Positions 24,084 through 32,614 of a stretch of DNA of 64,000 nt are shown here, piece after piece; the stretch's first letter is position 1, and each line of letters starts with the position of its first letter. The notes under the pieces were generated by a model. The model had not been told where the DNA came from, did not search any database, and saw only the letters and a list, made by a program, of their open reading frames with translations. Position numbers and translations under genes: made by a program. Origin of the DNA: Paenibacillus sp. 453mf (GTDB lineage: Bacteria > Bacillota > Bacilli > Paenibacillales > Paenibacillaceae); the NCBI RefSeq assembly GCF_900116105.1, contig NZ_FPAC01000005.1, positions 177,119 to 241,118 on the forward strand. Reading direction: 5' to 3'.

Positions 24084-25667
24084 TTACCTGCCTCTACGTC
24101 CGCCGTCCCTGCGGCTGTCACGTCCTGCAGCAGAGCCGCCTCTGGCTGATGGCTGCCCCGAGCGGCCACCTGCCTGCTTGCCGGAGCGGCCGGATGAAGG
24201 CTGTCCGCCTCGTCCATCTCTTCCATTTCGTCCAGTAGAACCGCCAGTGCCTCTGCTAGAGCTAGGCTTGCTATCTGCGCGCCATGGACGATCCTTATCC
24301 GCACGCTTCTGTCCTTCACGGCCGCCGGCTCCGCTATCTCTGCGTGACCCCCGGGATTTATCTTGGCGTTCGCCTGAATGCCCGCCTGCATCTTTGCGAC
24401 CACGTTCACCGCCATCGTCCCTTGATCTGCGAGCGCTGCCCTGCCCGCCGGAGCGGCCACCCTCACGCTTCGCATCCGAACGAACCTTCCGCGTATCAAT
24501 GGTGGTACCTCCGCCGCTGAACTTCTGGAGCGAGCCCGGCTCGCCGGCATAACCGCTCTGCCAACCCACACGATCCAGACGCTGATCAGTTCCCTGCTCA
24601 ATGCGTGCCAGCTCCGGCTTGTCCTTCGGTGCTGCAAAGGTAAGAGCAAGACCTTTGCCGCCCGCTCGTCCTGTTCGGCCAATCCGGTGAATGTAGCTCT
24701 CCGGGTCATGTGGAATGTCATAGTTAAACACATGGGTTACACCCTCCACATCCAGTCCTCTGGCTGCTACATCTGTAGCAACGAGCAATTGCAGCTTGGC
24801 GTTTCTGAACGCCTTCATCACCGTCTCGCGCTTCGCTTGAGAGAGATCGCCATGAAGCTCATCACTCGCATATCCCAAGTCCTGAAGCGCTGAATTCAGC
24901 GCAGAAGCACGACGCTTGGTACGGCAGAAAATAATGCCCAGGTATGGGCGATACTGCTCAATCGCTCCAATGAGCGCCTCCTGCTTCGTACGATCTGTAC
25001 ATTCTACGACCAGCTGACGAATCTGCTTAATGGGAATAACCGAATCGGATTTGACTTTAACGTCAATTGGCTCCTTCATGTAGGTGCGGCCAAGTCTGCG
25101 AATGCCTGTCGGCATGGTCGCAGAGAAGAGCATCGTCTGACGCTTGTAAGGCAATGCCTTGATCAACGTCTCCACCTCGTTCAAGAATCCCATATGGAGC
25201 ATTTGATCTGCCTCATCCAGAACGAGAATCTTGACTTTGTCCAGTACAAGGGTTCCTCTGCCCAGATGATCAATCAGCCTGCCTGGCGTACCGATAATAA
25301 TTTGGGCTCCACCCTTCAGCTTGTGCAGCTGCTTCTCTACGTCCTGGCCGCCATACACGGCAAGCACTCGAATCGCTTCGTTCGCTTCCGTCAGCTTCTT
25401 CGCTTCGGTCGTAATCTGCAGTGCCAGCTCTCGGGTCGGTGCAACGATGAGCGCCTGCGGGGCGCGATCCTCCGCATGGATACGCTGCAGAATAGGCAGC
25501 ATAAATGCAAAGGTCTTGCCTGTTCCTGTCTGTGCTTCTGCAATCACATCCGAGCCCGCAAGGGCCAGTGGAATCGACTTCTCCTGTACCGGCGTTGGCT
25601 TCGCAATTCCCTGCTGACGCAGAACCTCGCTCCATTCCGGCAAAATTCCTAATTGTTCAAAACTCAA
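24084..25667 (-). CDS. DEAD-box RNA helicase with long Arg/Gly/Ser-rich tail
   Basis: 527 residues from TTG 25667 (GAGGTGA 6 nt upstream; the GTG at 25676 lies inside that SD). The RecA-like core has the Q motif (GIAKPTPVQEKSIP), Walker A AQTGTGKT, DEAD (VLDEADQML), SAT (LFSATMP), the domain 2 motif ATDVAARGLDVEGVTHVFNYD and HRIGRTGRAG. From about residue 385 onward the protein is a low-complexity tail of about 140 residues made mostly of R, G, S, D, K and Q with RGG/SGR-like repeats, presumably disordered and RNA-binding. It is closest to the CshA/DbpA/RhlE group. It lies 35 bp downstream of the aldehyde dehydrogenase gene on the same strand. Confidence 0.93.
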   Translation of the reverse strand: MSFEQLGILPEWSEVLRQQGIAKPTPVQEKSIPLALAGSDVIAEAQTGTGKTFAFMLPILQRIHAEDRAPQALIVAPTRELALQITTEAKKLTEANEAIRVLAVYGGQDVEKQLHKLKGGAQIIIGTPGRLIDHLGRGTLVLDKVKILVLDEADQMLHMGFLNEVETLIKALPYKRQTMLFSATMPTGIRRLGRTYMKEPIDVKVKSDSVIPIKQIRQLVVECTDRTKQEALIGAIEQYRPYLGIIFCRTKRRASALNSALQDLGYASDELHGDLSQAKRETVMKAFRNAKLQLLVATDVAARGLDVEGVTHVFNYDIPHDPESYIHRIGRTGRAGGKGLALTFAAPKDKPELARIEQGTDQRLDRVGWQSGYAGEPGSLQKFSGGGTTIDTRKVRSDAKREGGRSGGQGSARRSRDDGGERGRKDAGGHSGERQDKSRGSRRDSGAGGREGQKRADKDRPWRADSKPSSSRGTGGSTGRNGRDGRGGQPSSGRSGKQAGGRSGQPSARGGSAAGRDSRRDGGRRGR

Positions 25668-25702
25668 AATAGTCACCTCATGATATCCATTCGCTCAAAG
25701 CT

Positions 25703-27073
25703 TTACTTCATCACTTTGCGTATGATTTTCAAATTGTTTTTTGACGGATATTTCATCTTTATATCGAATTTATTCGTCTGCTTAAGCACACTCTTCATGT
25801 GGGAAAAAGCGGCAAAGCTCGATTCCCCATGATAGCTGCCCATCCCGCTCTCTCCGACTCCGCCAAAAGGAAGATGCGGTGTGGCAACATGCATCAGTGT
25901 ATCATTAATACACCCTCCGCCAAAAGAAATTTGTTCGATAATGCGTTCCTGCACCATTTTATTCTCCGTAAATAGATACAAGGCGAGCGGTTTAGGACGC
26001 GCATTGACCCTATGCACCACCTCATCCAGGTGCTGATATGTCATCATGGGAAGAATCGGTCCAAAGATCTCCTCCTGCATGACCGGGTCCTCCCAGCTGA
26101 TCCCTTCCAGGATAGTAGGTGCAATCTTCAGTGATTCTTCGTTCACTTCCCCGCCCAGCACAATAGAGCCTGTCTGTAGAAATCCTTGCAGCCGCTCAAA
26201 ATGCTTGGGAGATACGATTCTTCCGTAATCCGTATGCTCCACAGGGTCCTTGCCGTAAAAAGACTTGATCGCCTTCGCATACTCTTCTACAAAGGCATCC
26301 CTGACACTTTCATGCACAAGCAGATAGTCCGGAGCAATACAGGTCTGACCGGCATTCGTTACCTTGCCGAAGGCAACCCGCTTGGCCGCGAGCTTCACAT
26401 GGGCGTCCTGATGAATGATGCAGGGGCTCTTGCCGCCCAGCTCCAGCGTGAGTGGAGTCAGCTGCTCAGCTGCAGCCTTCATGACGACCTTGCCCACCGC
26501 TACACTGCCGGTGAAGAAGATCTTGTCAAAAGGCTGGCGCAGCAGCTCTTGACTGGTCTCCACTGCGCCTTCAACAACTGTAATGTATGCCGGATCATAG
26601 AGCTCCCCAATCAAGGAATTAAGGACAGCGGAAACGTGCGGTGTCAGCTCTGATGGCTTGATTACCGCTGTATTACCGGCAGCTATAGCCCCAAGCAGCG
26701 GAGACAATGCCAGTTGGAACGGGTAATTCCACGGGGCGATAATCAGAGTTGTGCCATAAGGCTCGGCCACAATATATCCCTTGCTTCCAATGTGCGTCTT
26801 CAAGCTCGTTTTTACCCTCTTTCGTTTCATCCAGCCCTTAAGCCTTTTCTTGATAAAATCAATCTCCTCCAGCAATATGCCATATTCGGTCATGATCGCT
26901 TCTTGTTCACTCTTGTTGAGATCGATTCTAACAGCCTCCAGAATCTCAGATTTGCGCCGTACAATGCCTTCTCTAAGCAGTCTCAGCTGCTCCAGTCTGA
27001 ATTCCAGTCTGCGAGTCGCTCCGCTGCTATAATAATCTTTTTGTCTCTGTACAATTTCATTAATCCCGTTCAT
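25703..27073 (-). CDS. Aldehyde dehydrogenase, class 3 / fatty-aldehyde type
   Basis: 456 residues. NAD(P)-dependent oxidation of aldehydes. Catalytic C245 (NAGQTCIAPDY), general base E211 (TLELGGKSPC), N116 (APWNYPFQ) and the FTGSVAVGK cofactor loop are all present. The short N-terminus and the hydrophobic/basic C-terminal extension (KMKYPSKNNLKIIRK) resemble B. subtilis AldX/YwdH and membrane-associated fatty aldehyde dehydrogenases. It is 20 bp downstream of the aarF gene and just upstream of the helicase gene, so it is probably part of one long transcript. Confidence 0.9.
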   Translation of the reverse strand: MNGINEIVQRQKDYYSSGATRRLEFRLEQLRLLREGIVRRKSEILEAVRIDLNKSEQEAIMTEYGILLEEIDFIKKRLKGWMKRKRVKTSLKTHIGSKGYIVAEPYGTTLIIAPWNYPFQLALSPLLGAIAAGNTAVIKPSELTPHVSAVLNSLIGELYDPAYITVVEGAVETSQELLRQPFDKIFFTGSVAVGKVVMKAAAEQLTPLTLELGGKSPCIIHQDAHVKLAAKRVAFGKVTNAGQTCIAPDYLLVHESVRDAFVEEYAKAIKSFYGKDPVEHTDYGRIVSPKHFERLQGFLQTGSIVLGGEVNEESLKIAPTILEGISWEDPVMQEEIFGPILPMMTYQHLDEVVHRVNARPKPLALYLFTENKMVQERIIEQISFGGGCINDTLMHVATPHLPFGGVGESGMGSYHGESSFAAFSHMKSVLKQTNKFDIKMKYPSKNNLKIIRKVMK

Positions 27074-27093
27074 TCGTGATAACCACCCTTACT

Positions 27094-28758
27094 TTAAAAT
27101 CTTCCTGAACGGATAATATGGATGATGAACCATACCACCATAAGGCCCGCGACCACGAGCCCAATCTCCACAATCGGAATATTCCACTTCTGATCACTTA
27201 AGGCAGCCCCGACGATAAGCCCGACCATCAAAATACTGAACGCAAGCAGTACAATACTGAAGGATAGCCGATTGCTGATCTGGTCAAGCTTCTTCATCAC
27301 CTGATCGACCTCTGGAACGCTCACCTCTAATTTTAATTTTCCTTTGTTTATTATCGAGGTCAGAAGCCGGGCTTGCCCCGGCAATTCAATAATGGACTCA
27401 ACAAGATGACTCACACCACTGGACAGTTTCCCACGCAGGCGCCTAGTATTGAGCTTCTCACGCACCAGCTTGCGTCCGAAAGGCTCCGCCATATCAATAA
27501 TGCTGATGTTCGGGTCCAGATGCTCGATAACCCCTTCCAATGTGACCAGCGCCTTGCCCAGCAGGATAATATCCGGAGGAAGTGTAATTTGATGACGCTG
27601 CGCCACACCAAAAAGATCACTAAGTGCCTTGCCTATGCTGATTCTGGAGAAGGGAATGTCATAGTATTCATCACGCAGCCGATCCAGATCACCGTGCAGC
27701 ACGCTCATATTGATTCCTTCCGGAATCATGCCGAGCTTATCTATGGCTCGTACCATGCTGTCTGTGTTCTTGCGCATCAAGGCTATGATCAGCGATGCCA
27801 GGTGCTCCTTCATATCGCCATGGAGGCGCCCTACCATGCCAAAATCGAGATACGCCAGCGTCTCATCCTTCATAATCATGAGATTTCCGGGATGCGGATC
27901 GGCATGAAAGAAGCCTTCAATAAAAATTTGGTTCAGCATGGAGTCAACCAGTTTCTGGGCTATTCCTTTCAGCTCATATCCCCGGCTAAGCAGCACCTCG
28001 CGCTGATTCAGCATAATTCCGTCCATATATTCCATCGTCAGCACCTTGGCACTGGTGTAGTCCCAATATATTTTGGGGATATGTATATGCGGATTATCGG
28101 TAAATTGTTGTCCTACTTTTTCTGTATTCCTTCCTTCATGGCTGTAATCGAGCTCGGCGAGCAGAGAATCCGCGAATTCTTCGACCATCTCCCGAAGCTG
28201 ATACCTGATCACCCACTCCCACCTGCGCTCGGCAAGCGCAACAAAGTCCCTCAGTATATCAAGATCTCGCCTTATAATCGGCGAAATGCCCGGTCTCTGT
28301 ATCTTGATCGCTACCTTCTCTCCTGTCACCAGCTTGCCAACGTGGACTTGTCCTATGCTGGCTGCGGCTAGAGGCGCGTCATCAAAATGGCTGAGCACCT
28401 GCTCCAGGGGTACAGACAGCTCCTGCTCCAGAATCCCCTTCGCCATCTCGGAGGAGAAGGGAGGGACCTGGTCCTGTAATTTGGTCAGCTCCTGTACAAT
28501 ACCCGGAGGAAGCAGATCAGAGCGAGTGCTTGCTAGCTGGCCCAGCTTCACAAAGGTAGGACCCAGATCCTCCAGTACATGGCGTATTCGTTCGCCCAGC
28601 GATTTCGATTCAGGAATGCCCTCCCGCATAATCCATCGTCTAGGCAGTGACAACGCTTGAAAGAAGCCCATTTCCTCCACCATATAGCCGAAGCCATGAC
28701 GCATCAGCGCCATGGCAATATCTCTGTACCGTCCTGCATTTTGCACGCGAACAGCCAT
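27094..28758 (-). CDS. AarF/UbiB-family atypical kinase
   Basis: 554 residues. ABC1/ADCK family with the KxGQ motif (FVKLGQLASTRSDLLP), the Ala-rich loop (LAAASIGQVH), the ATP-lysine (VAIKIQRPG), the catalytic loop FFHADPHPGNLMI and the DFG-like YLDFGMVG. Two transmembrane helices close the C-terminus (about 495-550). In Gram-negatives these proteins support ubiquinone synthesis; menaquinone-using Firmicutes have them too, with less clear roles in membrane lipid or quinone biology. ATG 28758 overlaps the upstream stop as TAATG. Confidence 0.9.
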   Translation of the reverse strand: MAVRVQNAGRYRDIAMALMRHGFGYMVEEMGFFQALSLPRRWIMREGIPESKSLGERIRHVLEDLGPTFVKLGQLASTRSDLLPPGIVQELTKLQDQVPPFSSEMAKGILEQELSVPLEQVLSHFDDAPLAAASIGQVHVGKLVTGEKVAIKIQRPGISPIIRRDLDILRDFVALAERRWEWVIRYQLREMVEEFADSLLAELDYSHEGRNTEKVGQQFTDNPHIHIPKIYWDYTSAKVLTMEYMDGIMLNQREVLLSRGYELKGIAQKLVDSMLNQIFIEGFFHADPHPGNLMIMKDETLAYLDFGMVGRLHGDMKEHLASLIIALMRKNTDSMVRAIDKLGMIPEGINMSVLHGDLDRLRDEYYDIPFSRISIGKALSDLFGVAQRHQITLPPDIILLGKALVTLEGVIEHLDPNISIIDMAEPFGRKLVREKLNTRRLRGKLSSGVSHLVESIIELPGQARLLTSIINKGKLKLEVSVPEVDQVMKKLDQISNRLSFSIVLLAFSILMVGLIVGAALSDQKWNIPIVEIGLVVAGLMVVWFIIHIIRSGRF

Positions 28759-29159
28759 TATTCGATCTCTTTGGTAGGAGGCTGCATGTCAGGCGTTGTT
28801 TCTTCAAGCATCGGCGTTTCCGGCAGGGGCTTATTCGGCAAATCCGGATCTGCGGCCGGCTTCTGCTGTGCAACCTGAGCTTCAAGCTCAGCGATACGCT
28901 TCTCAAGTCTCGCTACATCCGCTCTTGTCGGCACACCAAGATCTACAAGCACCTTCTCCACTTGATCCGATATGGCCTTCCTGATCCCGGCCGATTCCTC
29001 GGCTCCACGTTCCATCAGCTTATCAATGACTGCCTTGGATTGGGACGGAGCAAGTTCTCCGCGTTTAACAAGCTCATTTACAGCACCTTCAATTTTCTCC
29101 TTACTGTAAAGGGTAAATCCTACGCCAAGGGATACTGCCTTCTTGAACAAGTCGCTCAT
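28758..29159 (-). CDS. Phasin-superfamily-like coiled-coil protein
   Basis: 133 residues. The first 40 are amphipathic (DLFKKAVSLGVGFTLYSKEKIEGAVNELVKRGEL). Long helices follow with an SKAVIDKLMERGAEE stretch, a heptad region (DVARLEKRIAELEAQVAQQ, about 79-97) and a Pro-rich tail. This resembles the PhaM/phasin-like proteins encoded next to AarF kinases in Bacilli. There is no PHA synthase in the window, so granule binding is not implied; membrane or partner binding is more likely. AGGAGG precedes the ATG, and the stop overlaps the aarF start by 1 nt, a strong hint that the two act together. Confidence 0.75.
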   Translation of the reverse strand: MSDLFKKAVSLGVGFTLYSKEKIEGAVNELVKRGELAPSQSKAVIDKLMERGAEESAGIRKAISDQVEKVLVDLGVPTRADVARLEKRIAELEAQVAQQKPAADPDLPNKPLPETPMLEETTPDMQPPTKEIE

Positions 29160-29212
29160 GATTACGATGACCTCCTTTATTTTCCTCTCTTATTATATCT
29201 GCTTTTGCCATC

Positions 29213-29857
29213 TTATACTCTTATCTTTGTACGTGTTGCCCACATCGCGGACTGAACAATCAGCTTGCGGAAGGGCTGGGCGGAGAAGGAAGGCACGTCA
29301 TGCCCTGGCATGAGGTATACGACTCTGCCCATCCCATAAACATGGGCCCAGGCACAAGGCCATGTTCCTTCACCATCTGTATATTCAAGCAAGACCGTCT
29401 TCTCCGAGAATGGATCAAATTCGAATCGATACGGTTCTTCCTCCATTGTAAAACTATTTACCCCCTCAACGATGGAGTGACCCTCTGCGGCCACTTTAAA
29501 TTCAAGCTTCCGTGGTGCCGGGTGTCCTGTAAATCTTCCCCCGAGCAGCTGAGCCGCCTCATACCGATTGTGCATGGAGATTCCGTTGTGCAGCACAAGC
29601 AGTGCCCCTCCTCCGCTTACATAGCTGAGCAGACCCGCCGTCTGTTGTGGTGCAATGGCTCCCTTCCAATCATCCAGATATGAAATTAGCAGGTCGTAGC
29701 CCGATAAGTGCTCGGCGAGCAATAAGTTCCGATTCTCACTGCACTGAACCGTCATCACTTCCTGCAAAATATGACTAATTTCTGCGTCCACGCCTTGCAA
29801 TGGATGATACATCGGGTGTGTGTAATCTCCTAACAGCAATGCTTTCTTTCGTTCCAT
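29213..29857 (-). CDS. ThuA-like domain protein
   Basis: 214 residues with the ThuA / glutamine-amidotransferase-like fold: KKALLLGDYTHPMYHPLQG at the start, GYDLLISYLDDW, the strand-turn GGALLVLHNG, and YGMGRVVYLMPGHDVPSF at the end. ThuA proteins are linked to trehalose and other carbohydrate metabolism, but no sugar genes adjoin here, so the role is unknown. GGAGGA is 6-7 nt before ATG 29857. It lies 50 bp upstream of the phasin-like gene on the same strand. Confidence 0.8.
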   Translation of the reverse strand: MERKKALLLGDYTHPMYHPLQGVDAEISHILQEVMTVQCSENRNLLLAEHLSGYDLLISYLDDWKGAIAPQQTAGLLSYVSGGGALLVLHNGISMHNRYEAAQLLGGRFTGHPAPRKLEFKVAAEGHSIVEGVNSFTMEEEPYRFEFDPFSEKTVLLEYTDGEGTWPCAWAHVYGMGRVVYLMPGHDVPSFSAQPFRKLIVQSAMWATRTKIRV

Positions 29858-29963
29858 TCTTCATTCCTCCTTGCTCTTTCTTAGCCGTGAGCCCATAGAG
29901 CCTAGTATAGCCTCAATCGATAAGCTAAATCCACCATTTGTATTCGGCTGATTCACATGAAAA

Positions 29964-30003
29964 ATACGAACCAAGCTGGGCTTATACCTTAGCCGGTTCG
30001 TAT
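29964..30003 (-). terminator. Terminator of the CNNM/CorC gene
   Basis: ATACGAACC (29964-29972) pairs with GGTTCGTAT (29995-30003), with a partial inner GCT/AGC pairing. The minus-strand tail is TTTTC. Confidence 0.75.
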
Positions 30004-30050
30004 CTAATTTCGCGAATGAATCCCTTATTCCTTTAATATCTATGAATTCA

Positions 30051-31382
30051 TCAAGCTTCTATGAGTTCATTCTCCACATCACCATCGGGAAGCTTCTTGA
30101 CGAGAATTTTGCGGATTCGCTGCTTGCCCACTTCCTCGACCTTATAACGGAATCCGCGATAATCGAATTCTGGATGCTCCTGCTTGGTTGGAATTCTTCC
30201 GAGCGTTCCAATCATGAAGCCGCTAAGGGTCTCGTACTCATCCTCAGGCAAGCTGGCTCTAACGATATCAGCCACTTCATCCAGACGGGCTGTTCCGTTA
30301 AACGAGTAGGTCACCTCATCTATGGCTTCATAAATAGATTCATCCTCATCATATTCATCGTATATCAAGCCCACAATCTCTTCGATGAGGTCTTCAATGG
30401 TAATGATACCGGCAGTACCTCCGTATTCGTCAACCACGATGGCCATATGCACATGATTCTGCTGAAGCTCTTCAAGCAGATCATCACCCTTTTTGGTTTC
30501 TGACACAAAGTAAGCCGGCCGAATGATATCCTTAAGCTGTCTTGGATTCGTATTATCCTTCTTGAACTGCATAATCAGGTCCTTCACATGCAAGATCCCG
30601 ATTACATTATCAATGCGTTCCTCAAATACCGGGAAGCGTGTATACTGCTCAGATTGAACCATATCCAGCACATCATCAAAAGGCGTATCAACGGAAATGG
30701 AAACCATGTCTGTACGGTGTGTCATCATATCGGATACCGTTTTATTATCAAAATCAAAAATATTGTGAATGATCATTTTCTCACTTTGCTGAATTGTGCC
30801 TCGTTCAAGACCGGTATCCACCAGCATCCGAATTTCTTCCTCAGAAGCTTCCTCCTCCTCCGAATTCGGATCAATTCCGAACAAACGTACGGTTACGTTC
30901 GTTGATGCAGTGAGCAGCTTGACGAATGGAGCCACGATCTTCGACAGCATACTAAGCGGTCCAACGACGGCAAGCGCGATCGACTCTGCCTTTTTCATCG
31001 CAATCCGTTTAGGCACAAGCTCGCCGAATACAAGCGTGAAGTATGACAGAATGAGTGTAATGACAATAACAGAGATCGAAGACAGAAGAGAAGGAGCAAC
31101 ATCCACTCCGATTGAGATCAAATAATTGACCAGCAAGGACGCGAATTTATCGGCCGCAAAGGCACTGTTCAAGAACCCGGCCAGCGTAATCCCGATCTGG
31201 ATCGTGGATAAGAAGCCTGTCGGCTCCTCTACTAATTTCTCGAGTTTCTGAGCTCGCTTATTTCCTTCCAGGGATAGGACCCGAATGCGATTATCATTGA
31301 TGGAGATCAATGCCATTTCAGATGCAGCAAAAAAAGCATTGACCACTAGAAGCACGAGGATGACGATGATGTCAAATAACAA
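30051..31382 (-). CDS. CNNM/CorC (HlyC) family membrane protein with CBS pair
   Basis: 443 residues. The N-terminal CNNM (DUF21) domain with about four hydrophobic segments starts LFDIIVILVLLVVNAFFAASEMAL. Two CBS domains span about 205-330 (MTHRTDMVSISVDTPFDDVL and IIRPAYFVSETKKGDDLLEELQ), and a C-terminal CorC/HlyC domain ends the protein. B. subtilis YhdP/MpfA of this family exports Mg2+; the hemolysin label is historical. GTG 31391 lies within the SD GGGAGG, so TTG 31382 (8 nt after it) is the likelier start. Single gene. Confidence 0.9.
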   Translation of the reverse strand: MLFDIIVILVLLVVNAFFAASEMALISINDNRIRVLSLEGNKRAQKLEKLVEEPTGFLSTIQIGITLAGFLNSAFAADKFASLLVNYLISIGVDVAPSLLSSISVIVITLILSYFTLVFGELVPKRIAMKKAESIALAVVGPLSMLSKIVAPFVKLLTASTNVTVRLFGIDPNSEEEEASEEEIRMLVDTGLERGTIQQSEKMIIHNIFDFDNKTVSDMMTHRTDMVSISVDTPFDDVLDMVQSEQYTRFPVFEERIDNVIGILHVKDLIMQFKKDNTNPRQLKDIIRPAYFVSETKKGDDLLEELQQNHVHMAIVVDEYGGTAGIITIEDLIEEIVGLIYDEYDEDESIYEAIDEVTYSFNGTARLDEVADIVRASLPEDEYETLSGFMIGTLGRIPTKQEHPEFDYRGFRYKVEEVGKQRIRKILVKKLPDGDVENELIEA

Positions 31383-31644
31383 GGGTTGCACCTCCCAGAG
31401 ATATCAATAAATCTGACAGCGCCTATATCGGGTAGATCAGGTCATCCGTCGAAATATGTATATTTTTCAAGGTAATATGAAATCGAATTCTAATTCTTAC
31501 TCATTTCTAAACACAAATACAGGATCTTTAAACTTTGAGTCATCAAACCAGGATTACTGTACTAAGAAAAATAGAGAAAACACCTCACCTCTTGAACATC
31601 AGGTAAGGTGTCATAAGGAATAGCATGTGACAAAGCCTGCTTCC
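31383..31644. other. Intergenic region, about 260 bp, without a gene
   Basis: It contains the terminator of the hemD-like gene (31580-31611) and the leader of the CNNM gene. Otherwise AT-rich sequence with no recognised element. Confidence 0.4.
31580..31611 (-). terminator. Terminator of the hemD-like gene
   Basis: ACACCTCACCT (31580-31590) pairs with AGGTAAGGTGT (31601-31611) with two mismatches. The minus-strand tail is TTTTCTCTATTTTTC. Confidence 0.75.
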
Positions 31645-32469
31645 TTATACTGTCTTCTTCTGCTCTGCAAAATACTTGCCCAGCGCAACCATCATACTCC
31701 CCATTCGCTCCTCAGCCGGGATGACCTTGGGTTCAACCCCTTCTTCGATCATCGCCTGAGCTGTCACCTTGCCTACAGCCGCCGCTACAATGTCATGTTC
31801 AAGCCGCTGTTTCATCTGCTCAAGCTTCCCATGCTGTTCAGCATATTTCACCAAAAAACGGATTTGGGGCGCACTGGTAAAGGTGATTGCATCAATCTGC
31901 TTATCCAGAATTTCGGATAACAATAGAGCAAGGTCGTACTCCTCAGGTGGAACGTGCCGGTAAGGCAAGACCTGAATAATCTCCTGTACCCCTTGATCGG
32001 AGAGCCATGCCATAAGGCGCGGCGCTGATTCACCATGCAGCTGAACAAGAACTCTTTTGCCTTCAAGCGGATATGCCGCTAGCTCACGAATAAGGCCTGA
32101 AGTGCTTCCATCGTCATCCCTTACAACCGGCTTAAGCCCTCTTTTGCGCAAAGCATTCACGGTCTTGTATCCTCTTGCAGCAATTTGGGACTTCGAGAGC
32201 GCCGCAGTAAGAGCCTCCTCTACGCCCATTTGTTCCGCCTTACTAAAGATAGCATCGAGCCCCATTCCCGTTGTCAACAAGGTCCATTCCGGCGGATGCT
32301 TTACCCAGGCCTTTATGCTGCTCTCCAGATGCTCGTCATCGAGAAAAACAGTACCTTGCGCCGGCCGCAGCACCGGAGTTCCGCCCAGCTTCTCAATAAT
32401 CATCGACATTTCCTCTGACTTTCGAGGACCTGCCAGCGCTACTTTTTTGCCTAGCAAATTCTGAGCCAT
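31645..32469 (-). CDS. hemD: Uroporphyrinogen-III synthase (HEM4 domain)
   Basis: 274 residues. The two-lobed HEM4 fold is recognisable from KKVALAGPRKSEEMS, LLTTGMGLDAIF, RVLVQLHGESAPRLMAWL, AITFTSAPQIRFLV and VAAVGKVTAQAMIEEGVEP. The enzyme closes hydroxymethylbilane to uroporphyrinogen III for heme, siroheme and cobalamin. It stands alone rather than in a hemAXCDBL operon, so it may be a second, non-housekeeping copy; the main hemD is not in the window. SD GGGGGG, 8 nt before the ATG. Confidence 0.82.
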   Translation of the reverse strand: MAQNLLGKKVALAGPRKSEEMSMIIEKLGGTPVLRPAQGTVFLDDEHLESSIKAWVKHPPEWTLLTTGMGLDAIFSKAEQMGVEEALTAALSKSQIAARGYKTVNALRKRGLKPVVRDDDGSTSGLIRELAAYPLEGKRVLVQLHGESAPRLMAWLSDQGVQEIIQVLPYRHVPPEEYDLALLLSEILDKQIDAITFTSAPQIRFLVKYAEQHGKLEQMKQRLEHDIVAAAVGKVTAQAMIEEGVEPKVIPAEERMGSMMVALGKYFAEQKKTV

Positions 32470-32614
32470 GTTTTTTACCCCCCTTCTCTATACAGCTATA
32501 CAAAGTCTTGTATCTAGTATATAAGGAGCTTGGCCCAGAAGAAAGTAATTCCAGAAGTTATATATGGATTCATGAAGAGCCTTGAGAGCCTGAAGCCGGG
32601 TTTGCGCCCCCTTT

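Noticed and set aside
24068..24733. Ala/Arg-rich open frame overlapping the helicase tail
   Set aside because: Shadow of the GC-rich repeats encoding the R/G/S tail of the helicase in another frame.
27373..28371. 332-residue open frame on the plus strand
   Set aside because: Antisense to the AarF kinase gene; composition H/Q/R-rich and no domain; the kinase motifs on the other strand are complete.
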